Source: Phyllobacterium brassicacearum (lineage in GTDB: Bacteria; Pseudomonadota; Alphaproteobacteria; Rhizobiales; Rhizobiaceae). Taken from it: 64,000 bases of DNA. The notes beneath the pieces are model-generated. The model was not told the origin of the DNA. It saw only the letters and a program-made list of their open reading frames with translations, and did not search any database. The stretch covers positions 1 to 64,000 of the forward strand of contig NZ_PGGO01000002.1 of NCBI RefSeq assembly GCF_003010955.1. Direction: 5' to 3'. Below, one piece after another: positions 1 to 7,976 of this stretch. Every line of letters starts with the position of its first letter. The first letter of the stretch is position 1. Position numbers and translations under genes: made by a program.

Positions 1-226
1 GGCTTGTGCGACCCCAGGCTTCCTTGGCGGCATGTGCTGCATCCAGTGCAGCCTCGACATCGGTTGCATCGGATCTGGCGATTTCGCAAAGCACCTGACC
101 GTTTACCGGCGACGTGTTGTCGAAGTAGCGTCCGGATTTCGGCTCAACGAACTGTCCGTTGATGAAATTACCGTAACGCTTCTTGAAATTGGGTTTGACT
201 GTGCGGTTGAATTCTACCTTGTTCAT
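1..226 (-). CDS. Aldehyde dehydrogenase, N-terminal part (cut by window edge)
   Basis: The first 75 residues of an NAD(P)-dependent aldehyde dehydrogenase are present; the catalytic domain lies outside the window. The reverse strand reads MNKVEFNRTVKPNFKKRYGN and continues with the family N-terminal pattern FINGQFVEP, then TSPVNGQVLCEIARS and the helix around ALDAAHAAKEAWG. The start at 226 has a strong ribosome binding site, GGAGGAGAAG, just upstream. The gene lies downstream of a GAF-Fis regulator on the same strand with a perfect palindrome between them, so regulator-controlled oxidation of an alcohol- or acetoin-derived aldehyde is likely. The exact substrate cannot be inferred from this fragment. 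Confidence 0.85.
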   Translation of the reverse strand, partial: MNKVEFNRTVKPNFKKRYGNFINGQFVEPKSGRYFDNTSPVNGQVLCEIARSDATDVEAALDAAHAAKEAWGRTS

Positions 227-367
227 CGATCTTCTCCTCCCTGGCGCAGGTGCCCGCTCATGCGAGAACCGCCTGCGCTATGAAACACCGCCTCCCGCGG
301 CATCTGAGGGAACATTTCAGCAAGGGCTGCCGCTGTCATCTGGTGCAGCCGAACAAGAAATTGAAAG

Positions 368-385
368 TGTCTCAGATTTGAGACA
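368..385. promoter_or_regulatory. Perfect palindrome TGTCTCAGATTTGAGACA, probable activator site
   Basis: TGTCTCA and TGAGACA form perfect 7-bp arms around GATT. TGTC-N10-GACA is the general form of sites bound by AcoR-type Fis-domain activators. It lies about 150 bp upstream of the aldehyde dehydrogenase start and just after the stop of the GAF-Fis regulator, a typical upstream-activator position. Binding by the adjacent regulator is inferred. Confidence 0.6.
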
Positions 386-419
386 ATCGATGAAGTGATT
401 CAGCTGGCGACGCTGAGCG

Positions 420-1394
420 TCAGTGGATACCCAGCTTTTTCAGTTTCCGATGCAGGGTTGCGCGGCCGATACCCATCATTGCGGCAGCGAGCGAAATATT
501 GCCGCCAGCGCTTGCAAGAACGCGCTGTATCACACTGCGCTCAGCGGCTGCGAGTTCCCGTTCCGCGTCCGCGTGCTGGCCCAACAGATTTGCCGCAGGA
601 AGAGGCTTGCTCATGGCCTCGTCATTCAATCCCAGCAGGCGACGCGCCGCACGCGAAGCCCCGATGACAAGATCATCCTCGTCGACGGCGATCAGCGCAT
701 GCATGGTCCGGTCGCTTATTGGATCTCCGACTCCCTGCGCCAACACAATACGCGCCTTGGGGAAGGCCAGACGGAAATTCTCGGCTTCGACCCGCCGTGC
801 GGCGTCAACGACGGCAACCGCAATCAGTTTGACGAAATCCTCCGTCAGGTCCCAACGGGCAGACGAAACGTCGATTGCGGCCATCAAGCGACCACGATGA
901 TCAAAGATCGGAGCGACGGTGCAGGATAGCGCTGTATTCCTGCTGAGGAAATGCTGATCGCGGTGAATGGTCAGTGCCCGCTGCTCGGCAAGCGCTGTTC
1001 CGATGCCATTGGTCCCTTCGCTTTCCTCACTCCATACCGCTCCGGTCCAAAGACCCATCCTGTAGAAGACTTCATCGTCGGACGCAGAGCCGCGGCGGTC
1101 GACTGGAACGCCATCCTTGTCGGCCAGAAGGACACAGCATCCGGCACCGCCAACGGCTGAATAGAGGCGATCAAGGCTGGTCTGAGCGGTGTGGATCAGG
1201 GAACCAAGGCGCTCGCGTGCCTCTTGCAGTTCACGATCTGTCAGAACGTTTGGCGAGGTACCTTCCTCGGGATTCAAACCGTAGAGGCGCATCGATCGCC
1301 GCCATGACGCAATCAGCGCTGACTGCGCTGCGGCGCTGCCGGAAAGCGCAGATTGAATATGGTCAGCGTGTAAACAGTTCTGCAGTGTTCCCAT
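420..1394 (-). CDS. GAF-Fis transcriptional regulator of AcoR type, no AAA+ domain
   Basis: This 324-aa regulator resembles the sensory half of AcoR-like activators. A GAF-like region covers roughly residues 60-200 (VGGAGCCVLLADKDGVPVDR, then SEGTNGIGTALAE, then SCTVAPIFDHRGRLMAAIDVS). The C-terminus is a Fis-type helix-turn-helix (IQRVLASAGGNISLAAAMMG, then IGRATLHRKLKKLGI). The central AAA+ sigma-54 ATPase domain of full-length AcoR is absent; the two halves are joined by about 80 residues. The start at 1394 is preferred over an upstream ATG because GGGAGGAGAAC precedes it. The gene is upstream of, and co-oriented with, the aldehyde dehydrogenase it probably controls. Confidence 0.8.
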   Translation of the reverse strand: MGTLQNCLHADHIQSALSGSAAAQSALIASWRRSMRLYGLNPEEGTSPNVLTDRELQEARERLGSLIHTAQTSLDRLYSAVGGAGCCVLLADKDGVPVDRRGSASDDEVFYRMGLWTGAVWSEESEGTNGIGTALAEQRALTIHRDQHFLSRNTALSCTVAPIFDHRGRLMAAIDVSSARWDLTEDFVKLIAVAVVDAARRVEAENFRLAFPKARIVLAQGVGDPISDRTMHALIAVDEDDLVIGASRAARRLLGLNDEAMSKPLPAANLLGQHADAERELAAAERSVIQRVLASAGGNISLAAAMMGIGRATLHRKLKKLGIH

Positions 1395-1599
1395 GTTCTC
1401 CTCCCAGAGCCAGGGCGATCCGCCGATCAATTAGCCATGTTAGTCCCTTAAGTATGCCACCAGGTTCGCGGGCCCGAAGCAAAGAAATAATTCTCGAACA
1501 CGATCTCGGACGACCGTTTTTGCCAAGTGGGCTCCCATCAGTCGGCCCTTACAGGGTTGGTCGTAGCTGCGAGACGTTCAGCAATGTGTTCACGTGGTG

Positions 1600-2328
1600 C
1601 TAGTGTGCCATCAGAACAGGTATGCTAGGCGCATTAATCATCGATTCTGTTACGCCTCCCGAAACACGTTCAAACATATGAGAATGACAGTGGTTACCAA
1701 TGACTATCAGATCGGCGGAAATGTCTCTCGCGTGATGTTTGAGTACACTCGCAATTGACTTTCCCTGGCTTGGCAACCGATCCAGCACGGCCGTAATCCC
1801 ATGGCCCGTGAGGTAGGCAACGATATGGTCTCCGGCGTCTCGGACACTTCGAGTGGGCCCGTTATCAGCGTCTACAAGTGTAACGTGCACTTCTTCCGCA
1901 GCAATCATTAGATCTAGCACTTCATGGGCCGCGCGGGTGCACTCCACACTTGAATCCCATGCCAAAAGGATGCAATTCGGTTGGAGCGGCGGCTTGCAAC
2001 CGCGCGGAACAATCAGGATCGGGCCGTCGGACTCAAACAGACCGCTTCGAACTGCCCTCTCCTTCAAATTCTCGTTTTCGAGCAAGTCGCGACCGATGAC
2101 CGTCGCGCCCCTAAAGCGCGCGCGTCTTCCGATCAAATGCGCTTCCCAAGTGCTGTCGGGAAGATCATCAACAAGGGTCGTTGGTTTATCTGCATCGCTC
2201 AGCAGCACTTCAAGCTTATTGATGAACGTCTTGAGCGTATCGATGTCTGACCGGAGTTCATCGGTTTTCTTCCGATCACGATCGACCTGTTTGCTATCGA
2301 TGAGACTCAATAGGGTTTCTAGGTTCAT
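1600..2328 (-). CDS. Universal stress protein, shortened N-terminal half
   Basis: This 242-aa UspA-superfamily protein is similar to its upstream neighbour at 2453-3286. The C-terminal Usp domain is complete, with ILLAWDSSVECTRAAHEVLDL, VHVTLVDADNG, and a nucleotide-loop region IVIGNHCHSHMFERVSGGVT. The usual glycine-rich loop is altered, with N-H-C where relatives have A-Y-G. The first domain is abbreviated: residues 1-50 are a charged helix rather than the expected beta-alpha start. GGAGAAGA precedes the start. It lies 124 nt after the paralogue on the same strand and may share its transcript. A role in survival under low oxygen is inferred from the neighbouring FixK box. Confidence 0.85.
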   Translation of the reverse strand: MNLETLLSLIDSKQVDRDRKKTDELRSDIDTLKTFINKLEVLLSDADKPTTLVDDLPDSTWEAHLIGRRARFRGATVIGRDLLENENLKERAVRSGLFESDGPILIVPRGCKPPLQPNCILLAWDSSVECTRAAHEVLDLMIAAEEVHVTLVDADNGPTRSVRDAGDHIVAYLTGHGITAVLDRLPSQGKSIASVLKHHARDISADLIVIGNHCHSHMFERVSGGVTESMINAPSIPVLMAH

Positions 2329-2452
2329 CTTCTTCTCCGAGTAAATCCTGAAAATTGGTGCTCGTTGAATTTACCGCTAGTTGGGCACTCGTTCGTTGCG
2401 CTGGGACAAAGGGAAAATGCGATGACGGATGGAAGCAACCGGACTCCAGGTG

Positions 2453-3286
2453 TCAGTGCATCATGAAGACGGGAAGTGGTGGGGCGTCGATCATTGATCT
2501 TGTCACACCACCAAAGACCCGCTCGCGCAGGCGCGAATGCCCGTACGCACCCATCACGATTAAATCGGCCGAAATGTCGACGGCGTGTTGCCTGATGACT
2601 TCCGTGGCGGCGCGCCCCCAAGCAGGCAGGCGATCTGTCACAACCTTGGCACCATGACGTGCGAGGAAGGCAGCGATACTTGCAGGAAGGACGGGATTGG
2701 TTTTATCCGCTATGTTGCCCGTATCGACGACGGTTACGTGAACCTCCTCTGCTCCGGCCATCACATCGATCGCAGCGCGGGCCGCTCGCATCGCTTCCAT
2801 CCGCGCATCCCAGGCAAACAATACTTTTCGCGGCCGCAATGTCGGATGCGCATCGGCCGGCAGGATCAAGATCGGGCTTCCCGAGTGAAACAGCACCCCT
2901 TCGATGGCAGAGGTTCTCAAGTCGGGTTGGCACAACAGGTCGGGACCGACGATTGTGAGATCCGAATAGCGGGCACGTTCACCGATGATCTCATCAGCCC
3001 AGCGCTCCGCGACGTAACAAATGTCAACGTTTGTCGACACGCCACAGGCGATCGCTAGTGATCGGATCCGTTGCTCGCGGGCTTTGATAGCAGCAACGTC
3101 CGCCTCGCGCTCGAGTGTCCAGGCGTCTGCAAGGATCGCCCCATATCCGCCCATCGGGACGGGGGTCAATCCAACGATCAGTACGCTCAGATGTGCATTG
3201 AGCTCGTTGCAAATATTGATCGCGTTCATGATGTCACGGTCACATCGATCTGTCCCGATAATGCAGAAGACGCTCTTGCACGGCAT
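2453..3286 (-). CDS. Universal stress protein, tandem Usp domains
   Basis: This 277-aa protein has two Usp domains, about residues 1-145 and 150-277. The second carries VLFAWDARMEAMRAARAAID and an ATP-loop motif, GAYGHSRLRERVFGGVTRS, matching G-x2-G-x9-G-x-(S/T). Rhizobial proteins of this type accumulate in low-oxygen or stationary cells. It is transcribed away from the 130-aa protein at 3410. The shared 124-bp gap contains a FixK-type box (3345-3358) centred about 65 bp from this start, so both directions could be served by one site. Biochemical function is unknown beyond nucleotide binding expected of the family. Confidence 0.9.
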   Translation of the reverse strand: MPCKSVFCIIGTDRCDRDIMNAINICNELNAHLSVLIVGLTPVPMGGYGAILADAWTLEREADVAAIKAREQRIRSLAIACGVSTNVDICYVAERWADEIIGERARYSDLTIVGPDLLCQPDLRTSAIEGVLFHSGSPILILPADAHPTLRPRKVLFAWDARMEAMRAARAAIDVMAGAEEVHVTVVDTGNIADKTNPVLPASIAAFLARHGAKVVTDRLPAWGRAATEVIRQHAVDISADLIVMGAYGHSRLRERVFGGVTRSMIDAPPLPVFMMH

Positions 3287-3344
3287 GACGTAGTCTCCGG
3301 TCCAACTCCGAGAGGCACATTACGTCTGCAGATCGCTATCTTCC

Positions 3345-3358
3345 TTGCGCTGGATCAA
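3345..3358. promoter_or_regulatory. FixK/FNR-type box TTGCGCTGGATCAA (divergent promoters)
   Basis: The 14-mer fits the anaerobox TTGAT-N4-ATCAA with one half-site degenerate (TTGCG). It is centred 58.5 bp before the ATG at 3410 and 65.5 bp before the opposite-strand start at 3286. A class II site centred at -41.5 would leave short leaders on both sides. The identical 14-mer recurs at 5823-5836. Confidence 0.7.
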
Positions 3359-3409
3359 AGCAATCAAAGATGACGCTGGTAGATTTCATTCGAAAAGGAG
3401 AAATCTTCC

Positions 3410-3802
3410 ATGGGCGAAACAGCGCAACTCACGTCCAAATTCCGGCGCATACGTATGGAACTCGCGCGGGAAAAAGGACATCCGGTACGGAATCCGCACG
3501 AAGGCTACGATCTTTTGGTTCCACTTGATGAGTGCGGTCGACTGGACGAGGACGAATACAAGCATCACCAGGACCTGTGTCGAGTTCGCCGCTTTCGACC
3601 CAAGGGCTCGGACCTACTGGGCAGAGTGCGCCGCAAGCCCGGGGGCCAATGGTATTTCGAATATGCCAACGGAGACTGCGACGACGAACTCGCCCTTCAT
3701 TGGAGCGGAGAACATTTCCTCTGGGGTGAATACATTTCTGTTCAAAGCGGCGGGACGATCCACACCTACAGGATCACGCACATTGAAAGACCCGTAGAAT
3801 AG
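3410..3802 (+). CDS. Conserved protein of unknown function, paralogue 1 of 3
   Basis: This 130-aa soluble protein matches no family I recognise. Two homologues occur at 4047 and 5890. All three share the order FRR, ARE-x-G-x-P, GYDL-x2-PLD-x3-RLD, H-x2-LC-x-(V/I)RRFR, RK-x2-G-x-WY-x-EY, HW-x4-F, and Y-x-I near the end. No signal peptide or membrane segment is seen. The many conserved aromatic, Arg and His residues suggest a small beta-rich binding domain; that is inference. The start has AAGGAG upstream at about 3395-3402. A FixK-type box lies at 3345-3358, so induction under oxygen limitation is likely. Confidence 0.75.
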   Translation: MGETAQLTSKFRRIRMELAREKGHPVRNPHEGYDLLVPLDECGRLDEDEYKHHQDLCRVRRFRPKGSDLLGRVRRKPGGQWYFEYANGDCDDELALHWSGEHFLWGEYISVQSGGTIHTYRITHIERPVE

Positions 3803-4046
3803 TCCGTGAACTAAACGCACACCTGATCAGCAAAAAGGATCCGAGGCTGTGTCCCACCGCGACATACCGCGACCCGCGATACATACATATGGCTTAGGGG
3901 AACGATGTGCCGCCTGGTTAAGGAAATGAATTGTTGCTCGCTTCAAGCCAAACTGATCGGTGTGTCCATATGCAGTCCTCTTTGCTTCGCGACAACGTGG
4001 AACCAACTTTCCCCTTGTAGACCACTTGCTCGAAAGGAGCGCCTCC

Positions 4047-4460
4047 ATGCAGCAAACAGCGCATCTGTGTTCTGGTTTCCGCCGAGTGCGTTTGGCACTG
4101 GCGAGGGAAATCGGCCGACCGGCCGGCGATCCGCGGAAAGGCTACGATCTGATGATGCCGCTCGACGGGCGCGCGCGACTCGATCTCCGAAAATGGGAGC
4201 ATCATCAACGTTTGTGCACCGTGCGCCGTTTCCGAACGGTGGGCGAGGACGTGTTCGGCCACCTTCGACGCAAGGCAAGCGGGCGTTGGTACATCGAGTA
4301 TGAGCAGGACGTAGACTACTTCTTTCATTGGGGTGATCAGCAGTTCATGGAAGGAGAATATATTTGTGTGAGAAGCGCCGGGAAAATGGAGACCTACGTC
4401 ATTTCGGCGGTTGACGCGCCAGAGAACTTCAGAACGTTCACCTACGAGGTCGTATCGTGA
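4047..4460 (+). CDS. Conserved protein of unknown function, paralogue 2 of 3
   Basis: This 137-aa protein is homologous to the proteins at 3410 and 5890 (FRRVRLALAREIGRP, GYDLMMPLD, LCTVRRFR, GRWYIEYE, FHWGDQQFMEGEY). It ends with an extra tail of about 15 residues. The start at 4047 is chosen because AAGGAGC precedes it and alignment with the paralogues begins there; an upstream in-frame ATG at 3960 has no support. Its stop overlaps the GTG start of the next gene, a universal stress protein, by 4 nt (GTGA). This indicates translational coupling and suggests the two products work in the same process. No FixK-type box was found in its own 244-bp upstream gap. Confidence 0.75.
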   Translation: MQQTAHLCSGFRRVRLALAREIGRPAGDPRKGYDLMMPLDGRARLDLRKWEHHQRLCTVRRFRTVGEDVFGHLRRKASGRWYIEYEQDVDYFFHWGDQQFMEGEYICVRSAGKMETYVISAVDAPENFRTFTYEVVS

Positions 4461-5278
4461 CGTACAAAACCATCCTGGCCAACCTCAACATAGACGGTCC
4501 GACAACTCCACTTATTGAGTTTTCGGTCAATTTGGCGGCTCGGTTCAATGCTCACCTCATAGGGTTCTCCGCCGCTGACACCCCTGTCCCGTCACCCACA
4601 CTTGAGGGCCATCTGGTGGAAGGGGCATCCATGCGGAGGGACAGGCAAGAAATTGAGCAGCGTTTACGAAGTTTGCGCGAGGAGTTTGGCAGGATCGCCG
4701 GATCTACTGTTTCCAATGAATGGCGGGACGCAATTCAAAATCCGACCCGGTGCCTCGTTGAAACCTCACGAACGACCGACGTGATCGTCATGACCCTCTC
4801 GGGAACTGCAAGTTTTGGGAAGGCGGATCGTTCAGTCCATCTTGGCGACCTGGTGCTGCAAGCGGGACGTTCCGTCCTGATCGCAGCCCGAGGCGCTCGT
4901 TGCATATTTGCGAACACTGCATTAGTTGCTTGGAGGGACACTTGCGAAGCACGGCGGGCTATCCTCAATGCTGTTCCGTTGCTTCGTCAAATGAGAGAGG
5001 TCGTCGTAGCAACGGTAATCGCCGAGACAGACGGCCGCATCAAGCAGAGTCTCAATGATGTCACCACATATTTACTGCGACACGGAGTAAATGCGCGGTC
5101 GGAAATTATCCAAGAAAAACACGAAAGCAGGGCGTTGCTGCAATTCGCACGATTCATTGATGCCGAACTTGTAGTTTACGGGGCATATGGCCATAGCAAA
5201 GTGCGGCGCATGCTTTTCGGCGGCATGACTCGTTCGCTACTGAACGAGGACGGTATCAGTCGTTTCATGTCCTGCTGA
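4457..5278 (+). CDS. Universal stress protein, tandem Usp domains (GTG start)
   Basis: This 273-aa two-domain Usp protein starts MTYKTILANLNIDG and has an N-terminal Usp fold to about residue 145. A second domain ends with GAYGHSKVRRMLFGGMTRSL, a good ATP-loop motif. The GTG start lies inside the stop of the preceding unknown gene (overlap 4457-4460). It faces the phasin-like gene at 5292-5666, and CTGAGA/TCTCAG arms at 5275-5295 may form a weak bidirectional hairpin between them. It is the third Usp gene in 4 kb. Confidence 0.9.
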   Translation: MTYKTILANLNIDGPTTPLIEFSVNLAARFNAHLIGFSAADTPVPSPTLEGHLVEGASMRRDRQEIEQRLRSLREEFGRIAGSTVSNEWRDAIQNPTRCLVETSRTTDVIVMTLSGTASFGKADRSVHLGDLVLQAGRSVLIAARGARCIFANTALVAWRDTCEARRAILNAVPLLRQMREVVVATVIAETDGRIKQSLNDVTTYLLRHGVNARSEIIQEKHESRALLQFARFIDAELVVYGAYGHSKVRRMLFGGMTRSLLNEDGISRFMSC

Positions 5279-5291
5279 GACGCATAAATTC

Positions 5292-5666
5292 TCAGACGGC
5301 CAAGTCCCTGATAGAAGCTTCAACATCGCAAATTGCTCGTTTGACAACATCCGAGGTTATTCTGCAGCCTTCCGAGGCGAGCCTGTGCGCTTCATTCGTG
5401 TACTCTGCCACGGCGTCGCGATAGAAATCATCTAAAACACCGAACGCGTTGTGATACTTTCCGGATGCTACAAGTTCGGTGATCAAATGCATGTCTTGTT
5501 CGAGGCGGTGCTGGTAAAATGACAACAGCCCAATCTGGACGCGGATCATTTCCTGGAGAGCATGTGCCCGTCTGCTCACAGCTGCCGCGCCAATTTTTTG
5601 GCCGTTGATCGTCATTGCAACTGAGTTGATAAAGGGCTTGGCTGTAGGGGCACAGCTATATGTCAT
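5292..5666 (-). CDS. Phasin-like protein
   Basis: This 124-aa protein is mostly amphipathic helix without a signal or membrane segment. Its pattern from about residue 35 (RRAHALQEMIRVQIGLLSFY, then HRLEQDMHLITELVASG, then DDFYRDAVAEYTNEAHRLAS) resembles the phasin family that coats polyhydroxyalkanoate granules and sometimes acts as a chaperone. The start at 5666 is chosen over an upstream ATG at 5720 because AGAAAGG lies 8 nt before it. A weaker FixK-type box sits at 5739-5752, about 80 bp upstream. Carbon-storage granules under low oxygen would fit this context, but the family call rests on pattern alone. Confidence 0.6.
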   Translation of the reverse strand: MTYSCAPTAKPFINSVAMTINGQKIGAAAVSRRAHALQEMIRVQIGLLSFYQHRLEQDMHLITELVASGKYHNAFGVLDDFYRDAVAEYTNEAHRLASEGCRITSDVVKRAICDVEASIRDLAV

Positions 5667-5738
5667 GTCGTCGGCCTTTCTAAAAGTCAGGCTGGTTTCA
5701 ATAGCACTCCAACATCTCACGGCAAACCGAAGTCATCC

Positions 5739-5752
5739 TTGAGCTAGGTCAA
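5739..5752. promoter_or_regulatory. FixK/FNR-like box TTGAGCTAGGTCAA
   Basis: Both half-sites are one base from TTGAT-N4-ATCAA (TTGAG, GTCAA). The box is centred 79.5 bp before the phasin-like gene start at 5666. A site at -41.5 would give a leader of about 38 nt. Confidence 0.5.
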
Positions 5753-5822
5753 ATAATTTTGTCCTATTCTTGGTGCTTTAAACCGTGAACCGCCTGCCAC
5801 AGTTTCTGAACTGCCCCAAGCC

Positions 5823-5836
5823 TTGCGCTGGATCAA
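5823..5836. promoter_or_regulatory. FixK/FNR-type box TTGCGCTGGATCAA
   Basis: The same 14-mer as at 3345-3358, and the match extends to CCTTGCGCTGGATCAAAG at both places. It is centred 60.5 bp before the ATG at 5890, almost the spacing seen at the 3410 paralogue (58.5 bp). Promoter and gene were probably duplicated together. Confidence 0.7.
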
Positions 5837-5889
5837 AGTGACACAACGCATCGATGGTAGGAATTCGGAAAACAACATGGAAGGCTGTC

Positions 5890-6267
5890 ATGAACACAAC
5901 ACAACTGACTCGCAGATTCCGACGTGTGAGCTTGGTACCCGCGCGAGAACGTGGCCATCCCTACAGCGATCCTGATGAAGGCTATGACCTCCTTATTCCG
6001 CTTGACCGGGATTCGCGCCTCGACCAAGCGGAGTGGAGGACCCATCCACACTTGTGCCGAATCCGACGCTTTCGTGCGAAGAACGTTGCATCGTACGGAC
6101 AGCTGCAACGCAAGCCGGACGGTCAATGGTATATCGAATACTCTAACGGCAAAACTGAAGTCGCATTCCATTGGAGCGATGAGCACTTCGTTGAGGAAAA
6201 ATACCTCTCGATCAAAAGTGGCGAAACAATACACTGCTACCGCATCACCCTCGTCGAGAGACCCTGA
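5890..6267 (+). CDS. Conserved protein of unknown function, paralogue 3 of 3
   Basis: This 125-aa member of the family at 3410 and 4047 is closest to the first: GYDLLIPLDRDSRLD, LCRIRRFR, RKPDGQWYIEYSNG, HWSDEHF and IHCYRI align without gaps of note. The start at 5890 is chosen because GGAAGG lies 6-11 nt upstream and the alignment begins there; the ATG at 5854 would leave unmatched sequence. A FixK-type box lies 60 bp upstream. It precedes fixL by about 190 bp. No function is known. Confidence 0.75.
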   Translation: MNTTQLTRRFRRVSLVPARERGHPYSDPDEGYDLLIPLDRDSRLDQAEWRTHPHLCRIRRFRAKNVASYGQLQRKPDGQWYIEYSNGKTEVAFHWSDEHFVEEKYLSIKSGETIHCYRITLVERP

Positions 6268-6458
6268 CCCCTCCTGATCGAGGAAAACGAGCTTCAGCGG
6301 GTTACGTCATCTTGGCCAACAGGAGTCCTCCTGCCGCCGCAATGTATGCCGCACATTAGCCTTAGCCTGATGGCTCTGATTGTTGTTGAAAAGACCGCAT
6401 TTATTCTGCTCTGTGTTCTTGATACGACTCCGCACTCAATCCGGAACCCGATAGCACC

Positions 6459-7976
6459 ATGCCAGCACGAGACATACCCGGCCTCAGGGGACGGCTTCTG
6501 CAAGCCGCCCTTTCCCCACGATTTGAAGGGACCCGGGGATATATGCTCGCGGCTATAGCAGTAGCGATCGCTTTCTTCATCCTGTTTGCCCTGCAAGGCC
6601 TGTTACAGGACAGGGCTGTTTTCAGTTTGTTCGTACCTGCAATCCTGGTCGCCTCAATTGCCGGCGGCATCGGTCCTGGACTCGCTGCCGTCTGTTTCTC
6701 ACTTCTATCAGCTCTTTATTTGGGCGGCATGCAATTCGACCACTCGGAAAACGTGGTTGAGTTTGGCGTTCTCATTACCATCGGCCTTGTGATTGCATGG
6801 ATGGGTGGACTGCTTCATCGCGCGAGACGGGTCAACGATAAGACGGTGAGCGACCTCGACGCTCGGGAAGCGCATCTCCGATCGATTCTGGATACTGTGC
6901 TCGACGCGACGGTCGTCATTGAAATGGATGGAACAATCACATCATTCAACGCTGCAGCTGTCCGCCAATTCGGCTACACGGAGGCTGAGGTTGCCGGCCG
7001 GAATGTCAGCATCTTGATGCCTGAACCCTATCAACACGAGCATGACGGTTACATCAACAGGTATTTGAAAACAGGCGAAAAACGCATCATCGGCATCGAT
7101 CGGGTAGTCGTGGGCAAACGCAAGGATGGTTCAACTTTTCCGATGAAACTTGCAGTCGGAGAAATAAAGACAGGAGATAAAGTCTTCTTCACCGGGTTCA
7201 TCCGCGACCTCACCGAGCGTGAAGAATCTGCGGCACGGCTACAGGAAATCCAGGGGGAACTGGCGCGACTGGCACGGCTCAGCGAGCTCGGGGAGATGGC
7301 CTCGACGCTGGCGCACGAACTCAACCAGCCACTATCAGCCATAGCCAACTATGCTCAAGGATGCACCCGCCTGCTGCGCGACATGGATGATACCCTCGCA
7401 TCGAAAATGCGTGAAGCCTTGGAAGAGACTTCGCGGCAGGCATTGCGTGCAGGCCAAATCATCAGGCATTTGAGGGAGTTCGTGACACGCGGTGAAACCG
7501 ATAAAACGGAGGAAGATATCCGTAAGCTGGTTGAGGAAGCTGGTGCCCTGGCACTCGTGGGCTCGCGTGAACGTGGCATCAGATCAGTGTTCGAGTTCGG
7601 TTCCGAAGCCAAGTTGGTCATGGCCGACGGTGTGCAGATCCAACAGGTCTTGATCAACCTGATGCGCAATGCCATGGAAGCGATGCGGGACAGTGAAAGG
7701 CGCGAGTTGCTGGTGCAAACCAGTTTGGACGGGGACGGAAGAGTGGTCGTTGAGGTTGCCGATACCGGAACCGGAATTCCCGACGAGGTTGCAGCGCAGC
7801 TCTTCAAGCCCTTCATGACCACGAAACCCGGCGGCATGGGAGTCGGTCTGTCGATATCCAAGCGTATAGTTGAGTCCCATGGCGGCGAAATAACGGCAAG
7901 GAAGAACGAGACCGGGGGCACCACATTCCGCTTCACGCTTCCGGCAATCGAGGATGCACACCCAAATGGCGATTAA
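6459..7976 (+). CDS. fixL: Oxygen-sensing histidine kinase FixL
   Basis: This 505-aa kinase has four hydrophobic segments at about residues 28-120, a heme PAS domain at about 140-255, and a kinase core. His195 in EHDGYINRY matches the proximal heme ligand (His200 of Bradyrhizobium FixL). Arg215 in IIGIDRVV matches the oxygen-gate Arg220, with the same 20-residue spacing. The phosphoacceptor is His286 in [18 protein letters not shown], followed by [10 protein letters not shown] and ADTGTGIPD. Loss of oxygen from the heme releases kinase activity towards FixJ. The fixJ start lies within the last codons. The ATG at 6459 has no clear ribosome binding site, so the start is less certain than the identity. 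Confidence 0.95.
   Translation: MPARDIPGLRGRLLQAALSPRFEGTRGYMLAAIAVAIAFFILFALQGLLQDRAVFSLFVPAILVASIAGGIGPGLAAVCFSLLSALYLGGMQFDHSENVVEFGVLITIGLVIAWMGGLLHRARRVNDKTVSDLDAREAHLRSILDTVLDATVVIEMDGTITSFNAAAVRQFGYTEAEVAGRNVSILMPEPYQHEHDGYINRYLKTGEKRIIGIDRVVVGKRKDGSTFPMKLAVGEIKTGDKVFFTGFIRDLTEREESAARLQEIQGELARLARLSELGEMASTLAHELNQPLSAIANYAQGCTRLLRDMDDTLASKMREALEETSRQALRAGQIIRHLREFVTRGETDKTEEDIRKLVEEAGALALVGSRERGIRSVFEFGSEAKLVMADGVQIQQVLINLMRNAMEAMRDSERRELLVQTSLDGDGRVVVEVADTGTGIPDEVAAQLFKPFMTTKPGGMGVGLSISKRIVESHGGEITARKNETGGTTFRFTLPAIEDAHPNGD

Noticed and set aside
300-330. Sigma-54 promoter ahead of the aldehyde dehydrogenase (GGCAGCCCTTGCT on the minus strand)
   Set aside because: GG and GC are separated by 8 bp, not the required 10.
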